Position numbers and translations under genes: made by a program. The notes under the pieces are model-generated. The model was not told where the DNA came from. It worked only from the letters and a program-made list of their open reading frames with translations, and searched no databases. A stretch of DNA of 64,000 bases from UBA6136 sp964386975 (GTDB taxonomy: Bacteria > Pseudomonadota > Gammaproteobacteria > Methylococcales > Methylococcaceae), in the NCBI GenBank assembly GCA_964386975.1, contig CAYLUS010000001.1:88967-152966 (forward strand), given 5' to 3'. Below are positions 26,951 to 36,400 of this stretch, piece by piece. Position 1 is the stretch's first letter, and every line of letters starts with the position of its first letter.

Positions 26951-28444
26951 ATGAACGACTTCTCCGACGAGAACAAATTAACCCTGCAACGCCGCGAAAA
27001 ACTCGCCCAGATTCAGGAGACAGGGGCCAACGCCTATCCAAACGACTTTAAAAGGGATCGTCTGGCGGATGAGCTGCATCAGGAATTCGGTGCCCTTGAG
27101 ACCGAGGCACTGGAGTCGATGGCAACCGCTGTGAAACTCGGCGGCCGCATCATGACCAAGCGGATCATGGGTAAGGCATCCTTTGCCCACCTCCAGGACA
27201 TGTCCGGGCAGATGCAGCTGTTCTTCCAGCGCGACAGTCTGCCCGAAGGCGTTTATGACCAATTCAAGAGCTGGGATCTGGGTGACATCATTGGGGTCGA
27301 GGGCCAGCTATTCAAAACCAAGACCGGCGAACTCTCGGTCAGAGTCAACAAGGCGAGACTCCTGACCAAATCGTTGCGGCCACTGCCGGAGAAATTCCAT
27401 GGCCTGACCGATGCCGAGACCTGTTACCGGCAACGCTATCTGGACCTTGTGATGAACCCGACCTCGCGTCGCGTGTTCCTCATACGCAGCGCCATCGTGC
27501 GACATATCCGCGAATTCCTGAGTGAACGGCAGTTCCTCGAGGTGGAAACGCCCATGATGCAGGTCATCCCCGGTGGCGCTCGCGCCAAGCCGTTCGTGAC
27601 GCATCACAATGCGCTGGACATGGACCTCTATCTCCGCATCGCTCCAGAACTCTACCTCAAGCGGCTGGTGGTGGGTGGCTTTGAGCGTGTCTTTGAAATT
27701 AACCGGAGTTTCAGGAACGAGGGGCTGTCGACGCGGCACAACCCTGAATTCACCATGATCGAGTTCTATCAGGCCTACGCCGATTACCGGGAGCTGATGG
27801 ATCTGACCGAGGAATTGATGCGCTCCATTGCGACTTCGATTCTCGGATCCACCGATGTGGTCTATCAAGGGACAACCTATGATCTCTCCAAGCCGTTCCG
27901 CCGAATGACGGTGCTGGAGTCGATCCTCTTCTACAACCCCGACATCTCGCTGTCCGAACTGGAAGACCGCAGCCTCGCTGAACAGCGAGCAAAATCCTTG
28001 GGCATCAAGATTGATGCTGCAGACGGTCTGGGCAAAATACAGACCGAAATATTTGAAAAAACAGTCGAAGATCGGCTGTTTGAACCTACGTTCATTACGG
28101 CCTACCCCGCCGAAGTTTCACCGCTCGCCCGTCGCAATGATGACAATCCCTTCATCACGGACCGCTTTGAGTTCTTTGTGGCCGGTCGCGAACTGGCCAA
28201 CGGGTTTTCCGAATTGAATGATCCGGATGATCAGGCAGAGCGTTTCAAAAAGCAGGTCGAAAACAAGGATGCGGGCGATGAGGAAGCAATGCACTTTGAC
28301 GCGGATTACATCCGCGCGCTCGAGTATGGCATGGCGCCGACCGCGGGCGAGGGCATCGGTATTGACCGCTTGGTCATGTTCTTTACCGATTCACCCTCGA
28401 TCCGCGATGTCATCCTGTTCCCGCATATGCGCCGTGAGGCCTGA
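26951..28444 (+). CDS. lysS: Lysyl-tRNA synthetase, class II
   Basis: This 497-residue class IIb synthetase has the N-terminal OB-fold anticodon-binding domain (about 60-150, RIMTKRIMGKASFAHLQDMS). Class II motif 2 is FEINRSFRNEGLSTRHNPEF and motif 3 is PTAGEGIGIDRLVMFF. It charges tRNA-Lys. Its order after prfB is conserved in enterics and relatives. It converges on xoxJ with 22 bases between the stops. Confidence 0.97.
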   Translation: MNDFSDENKLTLQRREKLAQIQETGANAYPNDFKRDRLADELHQEFGALETEALESMATAVKLGGRIMTKRIMGKASFAHLQDMSGQMQLFFQRDSLPEGVYDQFKSWDLGDIIGVEGQLFKTKTGELSVRVNKARLLTKSLRPLPEKFHGLTDAETCYRQRYLDLVMNPTSRRVFLIRSAIVRHIREFLSERQFLEVETPMMQVIPGGARAKPFVTHHNALDMDLYLRIAPELYLKRLVVGGFERVFEINRSFRNEGLSTRHNPEFTMIEFYQAYADYRELMDLTEELMRSIATSILGSTDVVYQGTTYDLSKPFRRMTVLESILFYNPDISLSELEDRSLAEQRAKSLGIKIDAADGLGKIQTEIFEKTVEDRLFEPTFITAYPAEVSPLARRNDDNPFITDRFEFFVAGRELANGFSELNDPDDQAERFKKQVENKDAGDEEAMHFDADYIRALEYGMAPTAGEGIGIDRLVMFFTDSPSIRDVILFPHMRREA

Positions 28445-28466
28445 TCCCCGCCAGCGGCTTCGGAAC

Positions 28467-29312
28467 CTACCGTGATGATCTGAGATTCCCCTGTTCATCG
28501 ACCAGGGGAATCTCAAACTCCCTCAAGACAGCATCAATGGCAGTGGCCTCTTGCTTGAGAAGCCCATCCAGCTTCTCCTTCCGGTCTTTATCCGGTATTC
28601 GCACACCGACAGACATCGGGAAATCGAAGCGAATACCTGCCTCTGTCTTCATGGGAATCAGGACATAGTTTGCCGGCTTTTGCCGCCCCACATGAGCCGC
28701 TATAGGTCCCCAGACGATCGCAAGATCGATCTTTTGATCCTGAAAATCCTGAGCCAGCACTTGCGCTGAATTCTGGGTGACATCACCCGTCATGCTCTGG
28801 TAAGGAATGCCTTGATTGACAAAGCCATGCTTCAAAATCCAGTCAGTGCCCGGCTGACGGTCATACATGGCAAACCGCAGCTTGCTTTTGACCGTATCCG
28901 GGAGCTGATCCAGATCCGCTGGCGCCTTGATTGCATCCAGGCCCGTCCCTTTGCGAAGGATCAGAACATAGGTCGAACGGTAGTAGGGCGCCGTGGAGGC
29001 CACCATTTCTGCACCGGTCGGAATCCCCATGATCACATCACATTTGTACTCCTCGGAATCCGGAAGCTTAGCCTTGAGCGTGTTGCGAATAAACCCAAGC
29101 CGCTGAGGAAACCAGGTGTATTCGACCTTCTGATCCAACGATTTTGCAAGAAGATCGGCAATTCGATTCTCGAAGCCCTTGCCGTCCTTAGTCGAATAGG
29201 GGGGGTTATTCGGGTCGGCACAGACCTTGAATACGCCGGCCGCCTCGATCTGCATTGACATCACCAACGTCGCTGCAAGGCACGGCACCTTAAAGAGAGT
29301 CATTTTGTTCAT
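28467..29312 (-). CDS. xoxJ: XoxJ/MoxJ-like periplasmic solute-binding protein
   Basis: This 281-residue protein begins MNKMTLFKVPCLAATLVMSM with a signal peptide ending near AAG. The mature part starts VFKVCADPNNPPYSTKDGKG, as in the quinoprotein-dehydrogenase-associated binding proteins of the SBP_bac_3 fold. It has DVIMGIPTGAEMVASTAPYY and LAIVWGPIAAHVGRQKPANY. MoxJ/XoxJ proteins are thought to help activate or mature the methanol dehydrogenase; no ABC permease or ATPase lies nearby, which argues against transport. It lies downstream of xoxF on the same strand, 129 bases away across two hairpins. The frame is open 16 codons further upstream, but ATG 29312 fits the signal peptide. Confidence 0.88.
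   Translation of the reverse strand: MNKMTLFKVPCLAATLVMSMQIEAAGVFKVCADPNNPPYSTKDGKGFENRIADLLAKSLDQKVEYTWFPQRLGFIRNTLKAKLPDSEEYKCDVIMGIPTGAEMVASTAPYYRSTYVLILRKGTGLDAIKAPADLDQLPDTVKSKLRFAMYDRQPGTDWILKHGFVNQGIPYQSMTGDVTQNSAQVLAQDFQDQKIDLAIVWGPIAAHVGRQKPANYVLIPMKTEAGIRFDFPMSVGVRIPDKDRKEKLDGLLKQEATAIDAVLREFEIPLVDEQGNLRSSR
28481..28515. terminator. 13-bp perfect hairpin at the xoxJ 3' end
   Basis: TGAGATTCCCCTG and its exact reverse complement are separated by 9 bases. The structure lies inside the last codons of xoxJ (residues FEIPL to QGNLR), 37 bases beyond the lysS stop on the other strand. Neither side has a clear T-run, so it may be a structure that protects 3' ends from nucleases or one that pauses polymerase between convergent genes. 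The coincidence with coding sequence is notable. Confidence 0.45.
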
Positions 29313-29360
29313 TTCGATCACTCCGATTCGAGACCCCAAAACCAAGGGGCTAAAACGCAA

Positions 29361-29390
29361 GAAGCCTCACCCGATGACGGGCGAGGCTTC
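29361..29390 (-). terminator. Intercistronic hairpin between xoxF and xoxJ (proximal to xoxJ)
   Basis: GAAGCCTC, one mismatch, CCCG, loop ATGA, CGGG, mismatch, GAGGCTTC form a 12-pair stem with one internal mismatch. On the minus strand it is followed by TTGCGTTTTAG, a weak T-tract. It could act as a partial terminator that lowers xoxJ relative to xoxF, or as a stabiliser of the xoxF message. Confidence 0.6.
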
Positions 29391-29409
29391 CTGACGTGTC
29401 AGACAGTCG

Positions 29410-29433
29410 GTGGAGCGGCCTTGACCGCTCCAC
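29410..29433 (-). terminator. Second intercistronic hairpin just after xoxF
   Basis: GTGGAGCGG and CCGCTCCAC form a perfect 9-bp stem around a 6-base loop, ending 8 bases from the xoxF stop codon. It has no T-run of its own and is followed by the second hairpin about 20 bases on. Such tandem structures suit 3' end protection of a very abundant transcript. Confidence 0.55.
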
Positions 29434-29441
29434 GCCAGGTC

Positions 29442-31304
29442 TTAGTTCGGCAGAGCGAATACCGTGAAGACACCGCCCAGCTTGGTGTGCTGACCGAGGC
29501 TCTTGTACGCGCCTACAGCACCCAGGCCTTCGCTGTCACCTTCAAGGCCAGCTGCCATACCGACACCGGCCCAGCCACCGATCCCCGAAAGGACACCGAT
29601 GTACTGCTTGCCGTTGTACATCCAGGTGCTGACGTTGCCGATGATGCCAGAAGGCGTCTTGAACTTGTAAAGTTCAGCACCGGTGTTGGCATCACGCACC
29701 TTGAGGTAACCCTCAAGCGTACCGTAGACAACGATGTCGCTGGCGGTAGAGACCATGCCGCTCCACAGGGAGAAAGGCTCATCGATCTGCCATGCGATCT
29801 TGCCGGTAGCAGGATCCCATGCAGTAAATGAACCCATGTGCTGCTTCTCTTCCTTCTCGCCGGTCTTGACGTTTGCCTTGGCCGGATAGATGTTCAAAGT
29901 CGCACCAACGTAGGGCTGACCTGCGGTGTACTCAACCTGGAAGGGCTCATAGTCCATACAGGTGTGGTTGCCCGGGATATAGATGAGCTTGGTCTTCGGT
30001 GAGAACGTGACCGGCGGCTCGTTCTTTGATCCCATAGCAGAAGGACAGATACCCTTCTGATTGTGATCTTCGCCACCCGCCTGGGTTGAGTACTGAGTGA
30101 CAACCTGCGGACGACCGGTCTTGGCATCCACATGAGAAGCCCAGTTGACGGCCTTGTCGAACTTTTCGGCGACCAGAAGTTCACCCGTGATACGGTCCAG
30201 GGTATAGCCGAATCCGTTACGGTCAAAGTGGGTCAGCAGCTTGGTATGCTCCTTGCCATCCTTGTCCTTCATCGGAAGGTCAATCAAGGTCATTTCATTG
30301 ATGCCGTCGAAATCCCACTCATCGTGGGGCGTCATCTGGTAAACCCACTTGGCAGCACCGGTGTCTGCATCACGAGCCCAAATGGTCATGGACCATTTGT
30401 TGTCGCCGGGACGCTGGACCGGGTTCCAGGTGGACGGGTTGCCTGAACCGTAATAGATCAGGTTGGCTTCCGCGTCATAGCTGTACCAGCCCCAGGTAGA
30501 ACCACCACCGGTTTTCCACTGGTCACCCTGCCAGGTTTTCAGAGAAGAATCCTTGCCGACCGGGGCCATCTTGCCATCGGTCCAGGTCATGGTCTTCTCA
30601 GGATCCATCTTCATGTCAGCGTCAGGGCCCAAGCTGTAGACACGCCACGCCTGAGTGCCATCCTTGATGTTGTATGCCGCAATGAAGCCGCGGACACCGA
30701 ACTCACCGCCGGAAATACCGACAATGACCTTATCCTTGACGATAAGAGGTGCGTTGGTGTTGGTCATGCCCGCCTTGGGATCACCATTCTTGACTTTCCA
30801 GACGAGCTTTCCGGTCTTGGCATCCAGAGCAACCAGCGTTGCATCGCCTTGTGCCAGGAATACCTTGCCATCGCCATATGCGAGACCGCGGTTGACCACG
30901 TCACAACACATGACGCCAATGACCTGCGTGGGATCGGTTCCCTTGTCAGGCGCATAGTCATATTCCCAGACCACGCTGTGCGTGTCCTGGCTCAATGCGT
31001 AGATCTTGTGGGGGTAACCCGTGTGGATGTAGATCAGACCGTTGACGACCAGAGGACCGCCCTCATGACCACGGAGCATGCCCGTTGAGAACGTCCACAT
31101 CGGCTGGAGATTCTTGGCATTGTCCTTGTTGATCTGAGTCAGGGTGCTGAAACGGGAACCATAATAGTCGCCGCCCCAGGTTGCCCAGTTCGCGGGATCG
31201 CGAGACAGTTTCTCGACCTCAGCATTGGCGAATCCAAGTGCTGGCGCCATCAACGCCGACGCGACGGTCGTCGAGAGCAGCAAACTCTTGAGAGAGTTTT
31301 TCAT
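29442..31304 (-). CDS. xoxF: Lanthanide-dependent methanol dehydrogenase XoxF
   Basis: This 620-residue PQQ enzyme has a signal peptide (MKNSLKSLLLSTTVASALMA, cleavage near GFANA) and the eight-bladed propeller. The vicinal disulfide lies in GVMCCDVVNRG (Cys133-Cys134). DEWDFDG holds the catalytic Asp331 and, two residues on, Asp333. That extra Asp is the marker of lanthanide-binding enzymes; calcium MxaF has Ala there. Periplasmic oxidation of methanol (or similar alcohols) passes electrons to a cytochrome c, which is not encoded in the window. The RBS is a near-perfect AAGGAGG. xoxJ lies downstream; two relay genes diverge upstream. Confidence 0.96.
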   Translation of the reverse strand: MKNSLKSLLLSTTVASALMAPALGFANAEVEKLSRDPANWATWGGDYYGSRFSTLTQINKDNAKNLQPMWTFSTGMLRGHEGGPLVVNGLIYIHTGYPHKIYALSQDTHSVVWEYDYAPDKGTDPTQVIGVMCCDVVNRGLAYGDGKVFLAQGDATLVALDAKTGKLVWKVKNGDPKAGMTNTNAPLIVKDKVIVGISGGEFGVRGFIAAYNIKDGTQAWRVYSLGPDADMKMDPEKTMTWTDGKMAPVGKDSSLKTWQGDQWKTGGGSTWGWYSYDAEANLIYYGSGNPSTWNPVQRPGDNKWSMTIWARDADTGAAKWVYQMTPHDEWDFDGINEMTLIDLPMKDKDGKEHTKLLTHFDRNGFGYTLDRITGELLVAEKFDKAVNWASHVDAKTGRPQVVTQYSTQAGGEDHNQKGICPSAMGSKNEPPVTFSPKTKLIYIPGNHTCMDYEPFQVEYTAGQPYVGATLNIYPAKANVKTGEKEEKQHMGSFTAWDPATGKIAWQIDEPFSLWSGMVSTASDIVVYGTLEGYLKVRDANTGAELYKFKTPSGIIGNVSTWMYNGKQYIGVLSGIGGWAGVGMAAGLEGDSEGLGAVGAYKSLGQHTKLGGVFTVFALPN

Positions 31305-31620
31305 CGTTTATCCTCCTTAGATAAGGCAAAAATACGTTTGCAAACGCTTACGCTTATTTACACCTAAGCTTAACGGGCCACTTTGTTCGCCAGTTATTTC
31401 TTTGAGACAACGGGAATAATCCCGGGGCGGCCGTCTGGTTGCGTAAATTGAAGGATTTCGGGCCAAAAGTCAATGTCCATGCGCGGTTAAAGCGGTTGCG
31501 GATCGCGGATCGATGACCGAGAGCCAGATCCGGCGCCAAAGAGGCGAGAGGATCGATTGATTTGTCCCTCTGCTGCGATGAGAATGCCCCTCTGAATCCT
31601 TACCAACGTCCCGATTTCGA
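31305..31620. promoter_or_regulatory. Divergent control region of xoxF and the metallohydrolase gene
   Basis: This 316-base region carries the strong minus-strand RBS CTAAGGAGGA (31311-31320). A perfect 12-bp palindrome CGTTTGCAAACG lies at 31335-31346, within the likely xoxF leader or promoter. A second hairpin or operator-like element, CGGGA-ATAA-TCCCG, is at 31411-31424. No coding sequence is credible here. The palindromes are candidate operators for lanthanide or methanol control; no regulator gene is adjacent. Confidence 0.55.
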
Positions 31621-32544
31621 ATGCAGCGCATCCTCATTCTGATTTGCCTCAGCGCCCTCACGCCCTTCTCATCGATGGCCGACGAACCCCTGCAGCTGGT
31701 TGAAATTGCCCCCGGAAACTTTGTTCATCAGGGCATTCACGCGCTCACCGACACTGTTAATCACGGTGACATTGCCAACATCGGCTTCATCATCGGCGAC
31801 ACCTGCGTGGCCGTGGTGGATTCGGGTGGCAGCCCAAGACAAGGCGAGGCGCTGCGACGGGAGATTGCCGCGCGGACATCGCTTCCGGTCTGCTATGTGA
31901 TCAACACCCACGTGCATCCCGACCATATTCTTGGGAACCTCGCCTTCAGGCAGCCGGGCACCCACTTTGTCGGTCATCGCAAATTAGAGTCGGCAATGGC
32001 CTCGCGGGCACCCTACTACACCGAAACGGCCCGCCGGGAAGCTGGAATCGAGCTACATCCTGAGCATTTCGTGGTGCCTGATCTCCCGGTTTCACAGGTG
32101 ACCGAACTGGATCTTGGGGGACGCAGGCTGCAGCTGACGGCACATCGGACGGCGCATACGGACAACGATTTGAGCATCCTTGACCTCAAAACAGGAACCT
32201 TGTGGCTTGGCGACCTTCTGTTCATGGGACATCTTCCGGTGGTTGATGGCAGCCTGCTTGGCTGGCTGAGAGAAATCGATGCCCTCAAAACAGTGTCCGC
32301 TGCTCGCGTGGTTCCGGGTCATGGCCCCGTCCAGGCAGCCTGGCCGCTCGCCCTTGCGGCGGAAGAGCGCTACCTCCAGAATCTTGCTGATGCCGTCCGC
32401 CATGCCATACAGTCCAACTGGACTTTGGAACGTGCCGTTGCTGAAATCGCCGCCATTGACCGGCCTGACTGGCAACTTTACGAGCCGTTCCACAAGCGCA
32501 ATGTATCGGGCGCTTTTGCTGAAATGGAGTGGGAGGGGGAATAG
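31621..32544 (+). CDS. Quinoprotein relay system zinc metallohydrolase (MBL fold)
   Basis: This 307-residue protein has a signal peptide (MQRILILICLSALTPFSSMA) and a metallo-beta-lactamase domain with THVHPDHILGN (His97, His99, Asp101, His102), AHTDNDLSILD and VPGHGPV. It matches the SoxH-like hydrolases repeatedly found near XoxF or other PQQ dehydrogenases. The partner gene for the SoxYZ-like carrier lies directly downstream. The chemical reaction is not established; hydrolysis of a thioester or persulfide on the carrier cysteine is one possible idea, by analogy with Sox proteins. Confidence 0.82.
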   Translation: MQRILILICLSALTPFSSMADEPLQLVEIAPGNFVHQGIHALTDTVNHGDIANIGFIIGDTCVAVVDSGGSPRQGEALRREIAARTSLPVCYVINTHVHPDHILGNLAFRQPGTHFVGHRKLESAMASRAPYYTETARREAGIELHPEHFVVPDLPVSQVTELDLGGRRLQLTAHRTAHTDNDLSILDLKTGTLWLGDLLFMGHLPVVDGSLLGWLREIDALKTVSAARVVPGHGPVQAAWPLALAAEERYLQNLADAVRHAIQSNWTLERAVAEIAAIDRPDWQLYEPFHKRNVSGAFAEMEWEGE

Positions 32545-32592
32545 CCCGTTCCACGCCAAAATCGCCACCCCACTTTAATGGAGTCACCCCTC

Positions 32593-33402
32593 ATGAACCG
32601 ATCGCGATTGTTTCTCATCCTGGCCTTGATGACGACCGCACTCTCAAGCGGGACCGCTCTGGCGGAAGGTGAAGACGAATCCGCCTGGAACTCCAGGCTG
32701 AAACAACAGTTCTTTGGCGACAAGCGCATCGATGAAGACGGACAGACGCTGGAAATCGTCGCGCCCTATCGCGCCGAGGACCCGGCCCTCGTGCCCATTC
32801 AGATCCTCAGCAAATTCCCCCAGTCTTCCGAAAGGGCCATCAAGAGCATCACGGTCATCATCGATAACAACCCGGTGCCGTTCTCGGCACGGTTCGATTT
32901 TGGCCCCCTCAGCAGCAAAGCCGACATCGCGACCCGCATGCGCTTTAATGCCTATACCTACGTTCGAGCGATCGCCGAAACGCAGGATGGTACGCTGCAT
33001 ATGGCAAAGGCATTTGTTAAAGCCAGCGGCGGATGCTCAGCACCGATAGGCACTGATGCGGAAGCTGCAAAGGCGCGCATGGGTAAAATGAAGTTCAAAT
33101 TCGAGGGCGAGAAGGCCGTCCTGAACCAACCCAACGCGGTTCAGCTTCTGATCAGCCACCCCAACATTACGGGCATGCAAATGGATCAGATCAGCCGCAT
33201 TGTCCAACCGGCCCATTACGTGACGGATTTCAAGGTCAGCTTCAACGCGGAACCCGTACTGAGCATCAAGGGCGATATTGCAATCAGCGCGGATCCCAAT
33301 TTCCGGTTCTACTTCACCCCCCGCCAGGCCGGCGAACTGAAAACCGAAATCCGTGACAATCTGGGCAACGACTTTATCGGCACCCAGCCTGTCAGCCCCT
33401 AG
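32593..33402 (+). CDS. Quinoprotein dehydrogenase-associated fused SoxYZ-like carrier
   Basis: This 269-residue protein has a signal peptide (MNRSRLFLILALMTTALSSG, cleavage near ALA), a SoxY-like domain ending KASGGCSAP with the only cysteine (Cys148), and a SoxZ-like domain (about 165-265). In SoxYZ the GGC cysteine near the SoxY C terminus carries sulfur intermediates; here the two subunits are fused so the motif is internal. ATG 32593 has GGAG 9 bases upstream; an ATG 15 bases earlier has none. It follows the metallohydrolase after 48 bases and converges on the RND gene with a 2-base overlap of stop codons. Confidence 0.85.
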   Translation: MNRSRLFLILALMTTALSSGTALAEGEDESAWNSRLKQQFFGDKRIDEDGQTLEIVAPYRAEDPALVPIQILSKFPQSSERAIKSITVIIDNNPVPFSARFDFGPLSSKADIATRMRFNAYTYVRAIAETQDGTLHMAKAFVKASGGCSAPIGTDAEAAKARMGKMKFKFEGEKAVLNQPNAVQLLISHPNITGMQMDQISRIVQPAHYVTDFKVSFNAEPVLSIKGDIAISADPNFRFYFTPRQAGELKTEIRDNLGNDFIGTQPVSP

Positions 33403-36400
33403 GCTCCAGAGGACTCAGGGGCCTTGGCGGCGCGGCGTCGCTCCCGCCACTCCTGTGTAATCACATAGAAGACCGGCACGAACGGTATGGCGAGGATGGT
33501 GGATGCCAGCATCCCGCCAAATACCACCGTGCCAATGGCTTGCTGGCTGGCTGCTCCGGCCCCCCCCGCCTTCAGCAGTGGTACCACGCCGAGAATGAAG
33601 GCGAATGAAGTCATGATGATGGGGCGGAACCTCCGGCGTGTCGCCTCGATAGCCGCTTCCTGGATGGTCAACCCCTCTTCACGGAGCTCGCGCGCAAACT
33701 CGACGACCAGAATGGCGTTCTTACTGGCCAGCGCGATCATCAGCACGAGCCCTACCTGGGTATACAGGTTGCTATCGAACTGGCGGACAATCAGCGCCAA
33801 GATCACCCCCACCAGCGCCATCGGCACTACCAGAATCACGGCCATGGGAGAACTCCAATCTTCATACTGTGCCGCCAGCACCAGAAACACGAGGAGAATC
33901 GAAAGGCCGTAAACGAAGTAGGCGGTATTTCCCAGCTGCTTTTGCTGATAGGCCGTGGCCGTCCACTCCGAACTCATCCCCTCAGGCAGGGTTTGATCCG
34001 TCATCTGTTCCATCAATTGGATGGCATCACCGCCACTGAAACCGGGCGCAGGCGCCCCAAACAAGGGTGCCGCCGGGTAGAGGTTGTAACGCGACACCAG
34101 CTCTGAACCGACGCGACGATTCACCGTCAGCAGGGTACCCAGCGGGACCATGTCGGCGTTCTTGTTGCGGACGTAGAGGTTCTTGATGTCATCAAAGCTC
34201 TGCCGGTAGGGCGCATCGGCCTGCACATAGACCTGAAAGGACTGGTCAAACTTGGTGAACAGATTGACGTAGGATGAGCCGAGAAAAGACTGCAGGGTCC
34301 CAAATACGTTGTCCATGGGCACCTGCAGCGACTGCGCCTTGGTGCGATCGATATCCAGAAACAGCTGTGGGCTTTGCGCACTGAATGTCGTTGCCATGAA
34401 TGCCAGCCCGGACTGCGCAGCTCCTGCTCGCTGAACCTCCATCATGACCTGCTGCAACTCCTGCAAACCAAGACTGCGGCGGTCTTCGATCATCATCTGA
34501 AGCCCACCGGCCTGGCCCAGACCTGCAATCGGTGGCGGCGTCACCACGGCGACTCGCGCCTCCTGCAGGGCATCCATCCGTTGTTTCAAATGACCAATGA
34601 TGGCCTTTTGAGACAATGATTCCCCGCGTTTTTCCCAGGAATCATAGATCGCGAAGATGCTGAAGGCATTGGAGAGATTAGCGGCATCCAGCATCGAGAA
34701 GCCCCCGATGGTCACCCAGGACTCGATTCCCGGGGTGGACTTGAGGATTTCATCAATGCGCGCAACCGTCTCCCTGACGCGGGGCTGGGCAGTTCCCTCC
34801 GGTAACTTGCCAACGATGATGGCATAGCCCTGGTCCTCGATCGGCAGAAACCCGGTCTGGTGATGCACGAACAGATAGCCGCCGAGCAGGATGACGCCGG
34901 AAAACACCATCGCCATCAGGCGGGTTCGTGCCACCATCCAGCGGACAATCCGGGTATAGCCTGCCTCCACGCGCCCGTAAAATGCATTAAATGCCCGGTA
35001 AAAGGCATTGGGTTGATAATCCTTGGGGCGAGGCTTCAGGTAAAGCGCGCACTGCGCCGGCTTGAGGGTCAGGGCATTGATGGCGCTGATGATGGCCGTC
35101 GAGGCGATGACCAGAGCAAACTGGCGGAACAACTGCCCGGTAATGCCCGGCAGAAAGGCTGCAGGAATAAAGACGGCGGACAGGACCAGCGTAATTCCGA
35201 TGACAGGCCCGGTCATTTGGCTCATGGCCTTGATCGCGGCCTCTTTGGGCGTCATGCCCGCTTCGATATGGCTGGAGGCGCTCTCGACAATGACGATCGC
35301 GTCATCGACGACGATGCCGATCGCCAGAATCAGCGCAAAAAGCGTCATCAGGTTCACCGAGAACCCCATCATCGCCATGGCCCCGAATGCCCCAATAATG
35401 GTCACTGGGACAGTGGTCGCCGGCACCAGCGTTGCGCGCCAGTTCTGCAGAAACAGGACCACCACGGCCAGCACCAGAAGCCCGGCTTCATACAAGGTCT
35501 CGTAGACAGAATGAATCGATTGCTCGATGAAGTCCGTCGTGTCGTAGTGCACCCCGTAAGTCAACCCTTCCGGAAAGTGTTCGCTCAGCGTCTCGACCTC
35601 GGCACGGATGCGTTTTCCAAGATCAATCGCGTTCGCCCCAGGCAGGGCATACACCAGAATTTGGGCAGCCTTATGGCCGCTGATACCGGCAAAGTTGGTG
35701 TAGGCCTGCTGACTCAGTTCGACCCTTGCAACATCCTTGACACGAACGATTTGCGCGACGCTGCCATCAGGCCCCATGGTGGACTTGATGATGATATTTT
35801 CAAACTGCGAGGCATCCTCAAGCCGCCCGACGGCATTGATGGTGAGCTGATAGGGCTGATCATCCGGCGCCGGCGGCCCGCCCAACTGCCCGGCGACCAC
35901 CTGGTTGTTTTGCTGGCGGATGGCATCTGAGACATCCATGGTCGTCATGCCGTAGTACTTGAGCCGCTCGGGATTCAACCAGATTCGCATGCTGTAGGAG
36001 CCTGCCCCGAGCACCTTGATCTGACCCACGCCAGGAATGCGGCCCAGCGGGTACTGAAGGTTGATCAACGCGTAGTTCGACAGGAAGGTTTCATCAAAGC
36101 GCTCATCCTCCGAATAGAGACTGACCGCCTGAAGGATATTGGTCGAGACTTTGCGGATGTTGACGCCTTGCTTTTGCACGCCCTCCGGCAACTGCGCCAG
36201 CTGGCCATTGACCAGATTCTGGACCAGGCTCAGCGACGCGTTGAGATCCGTACCCACTTCGAACGTGATGGTCAGGATGTACGTTCCATCCGAGCCGCTG
36301 GTCGAGTACATGTAAATGGATTTCTCGACCCCATTGACGCCCTCCTCGATCGGGATGCCGACCGTACGGGCAATCACCTCGGCACTCGCGCCCGGGTAAC

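Noticed and set aside
28467..29312. Amino-acid ABC transporter substrate-binding role for the xoxJ product
   Set aside because: No permease or ATPase gene is nearby and it follows xoxF; its start and fold fit the MoxJ/XoxJ group better.
29442..31304. Possible calcium-type MxaF identity for the PQQ dehydrogenase
   Set aside because: The residue two after the catalytic Asp is Asp (DEWDFDG) instead of Ala, no small subunit gene mxaI is present, and the neighbours are of the xox type.
34860..35930. 356-codon plus-strand frame opposite the RND pump gene
   Set aside because: The translation is rich in His, Asp, Gln and Arg without any fold-like pattern, and the pump on the other strand is unambiguous.
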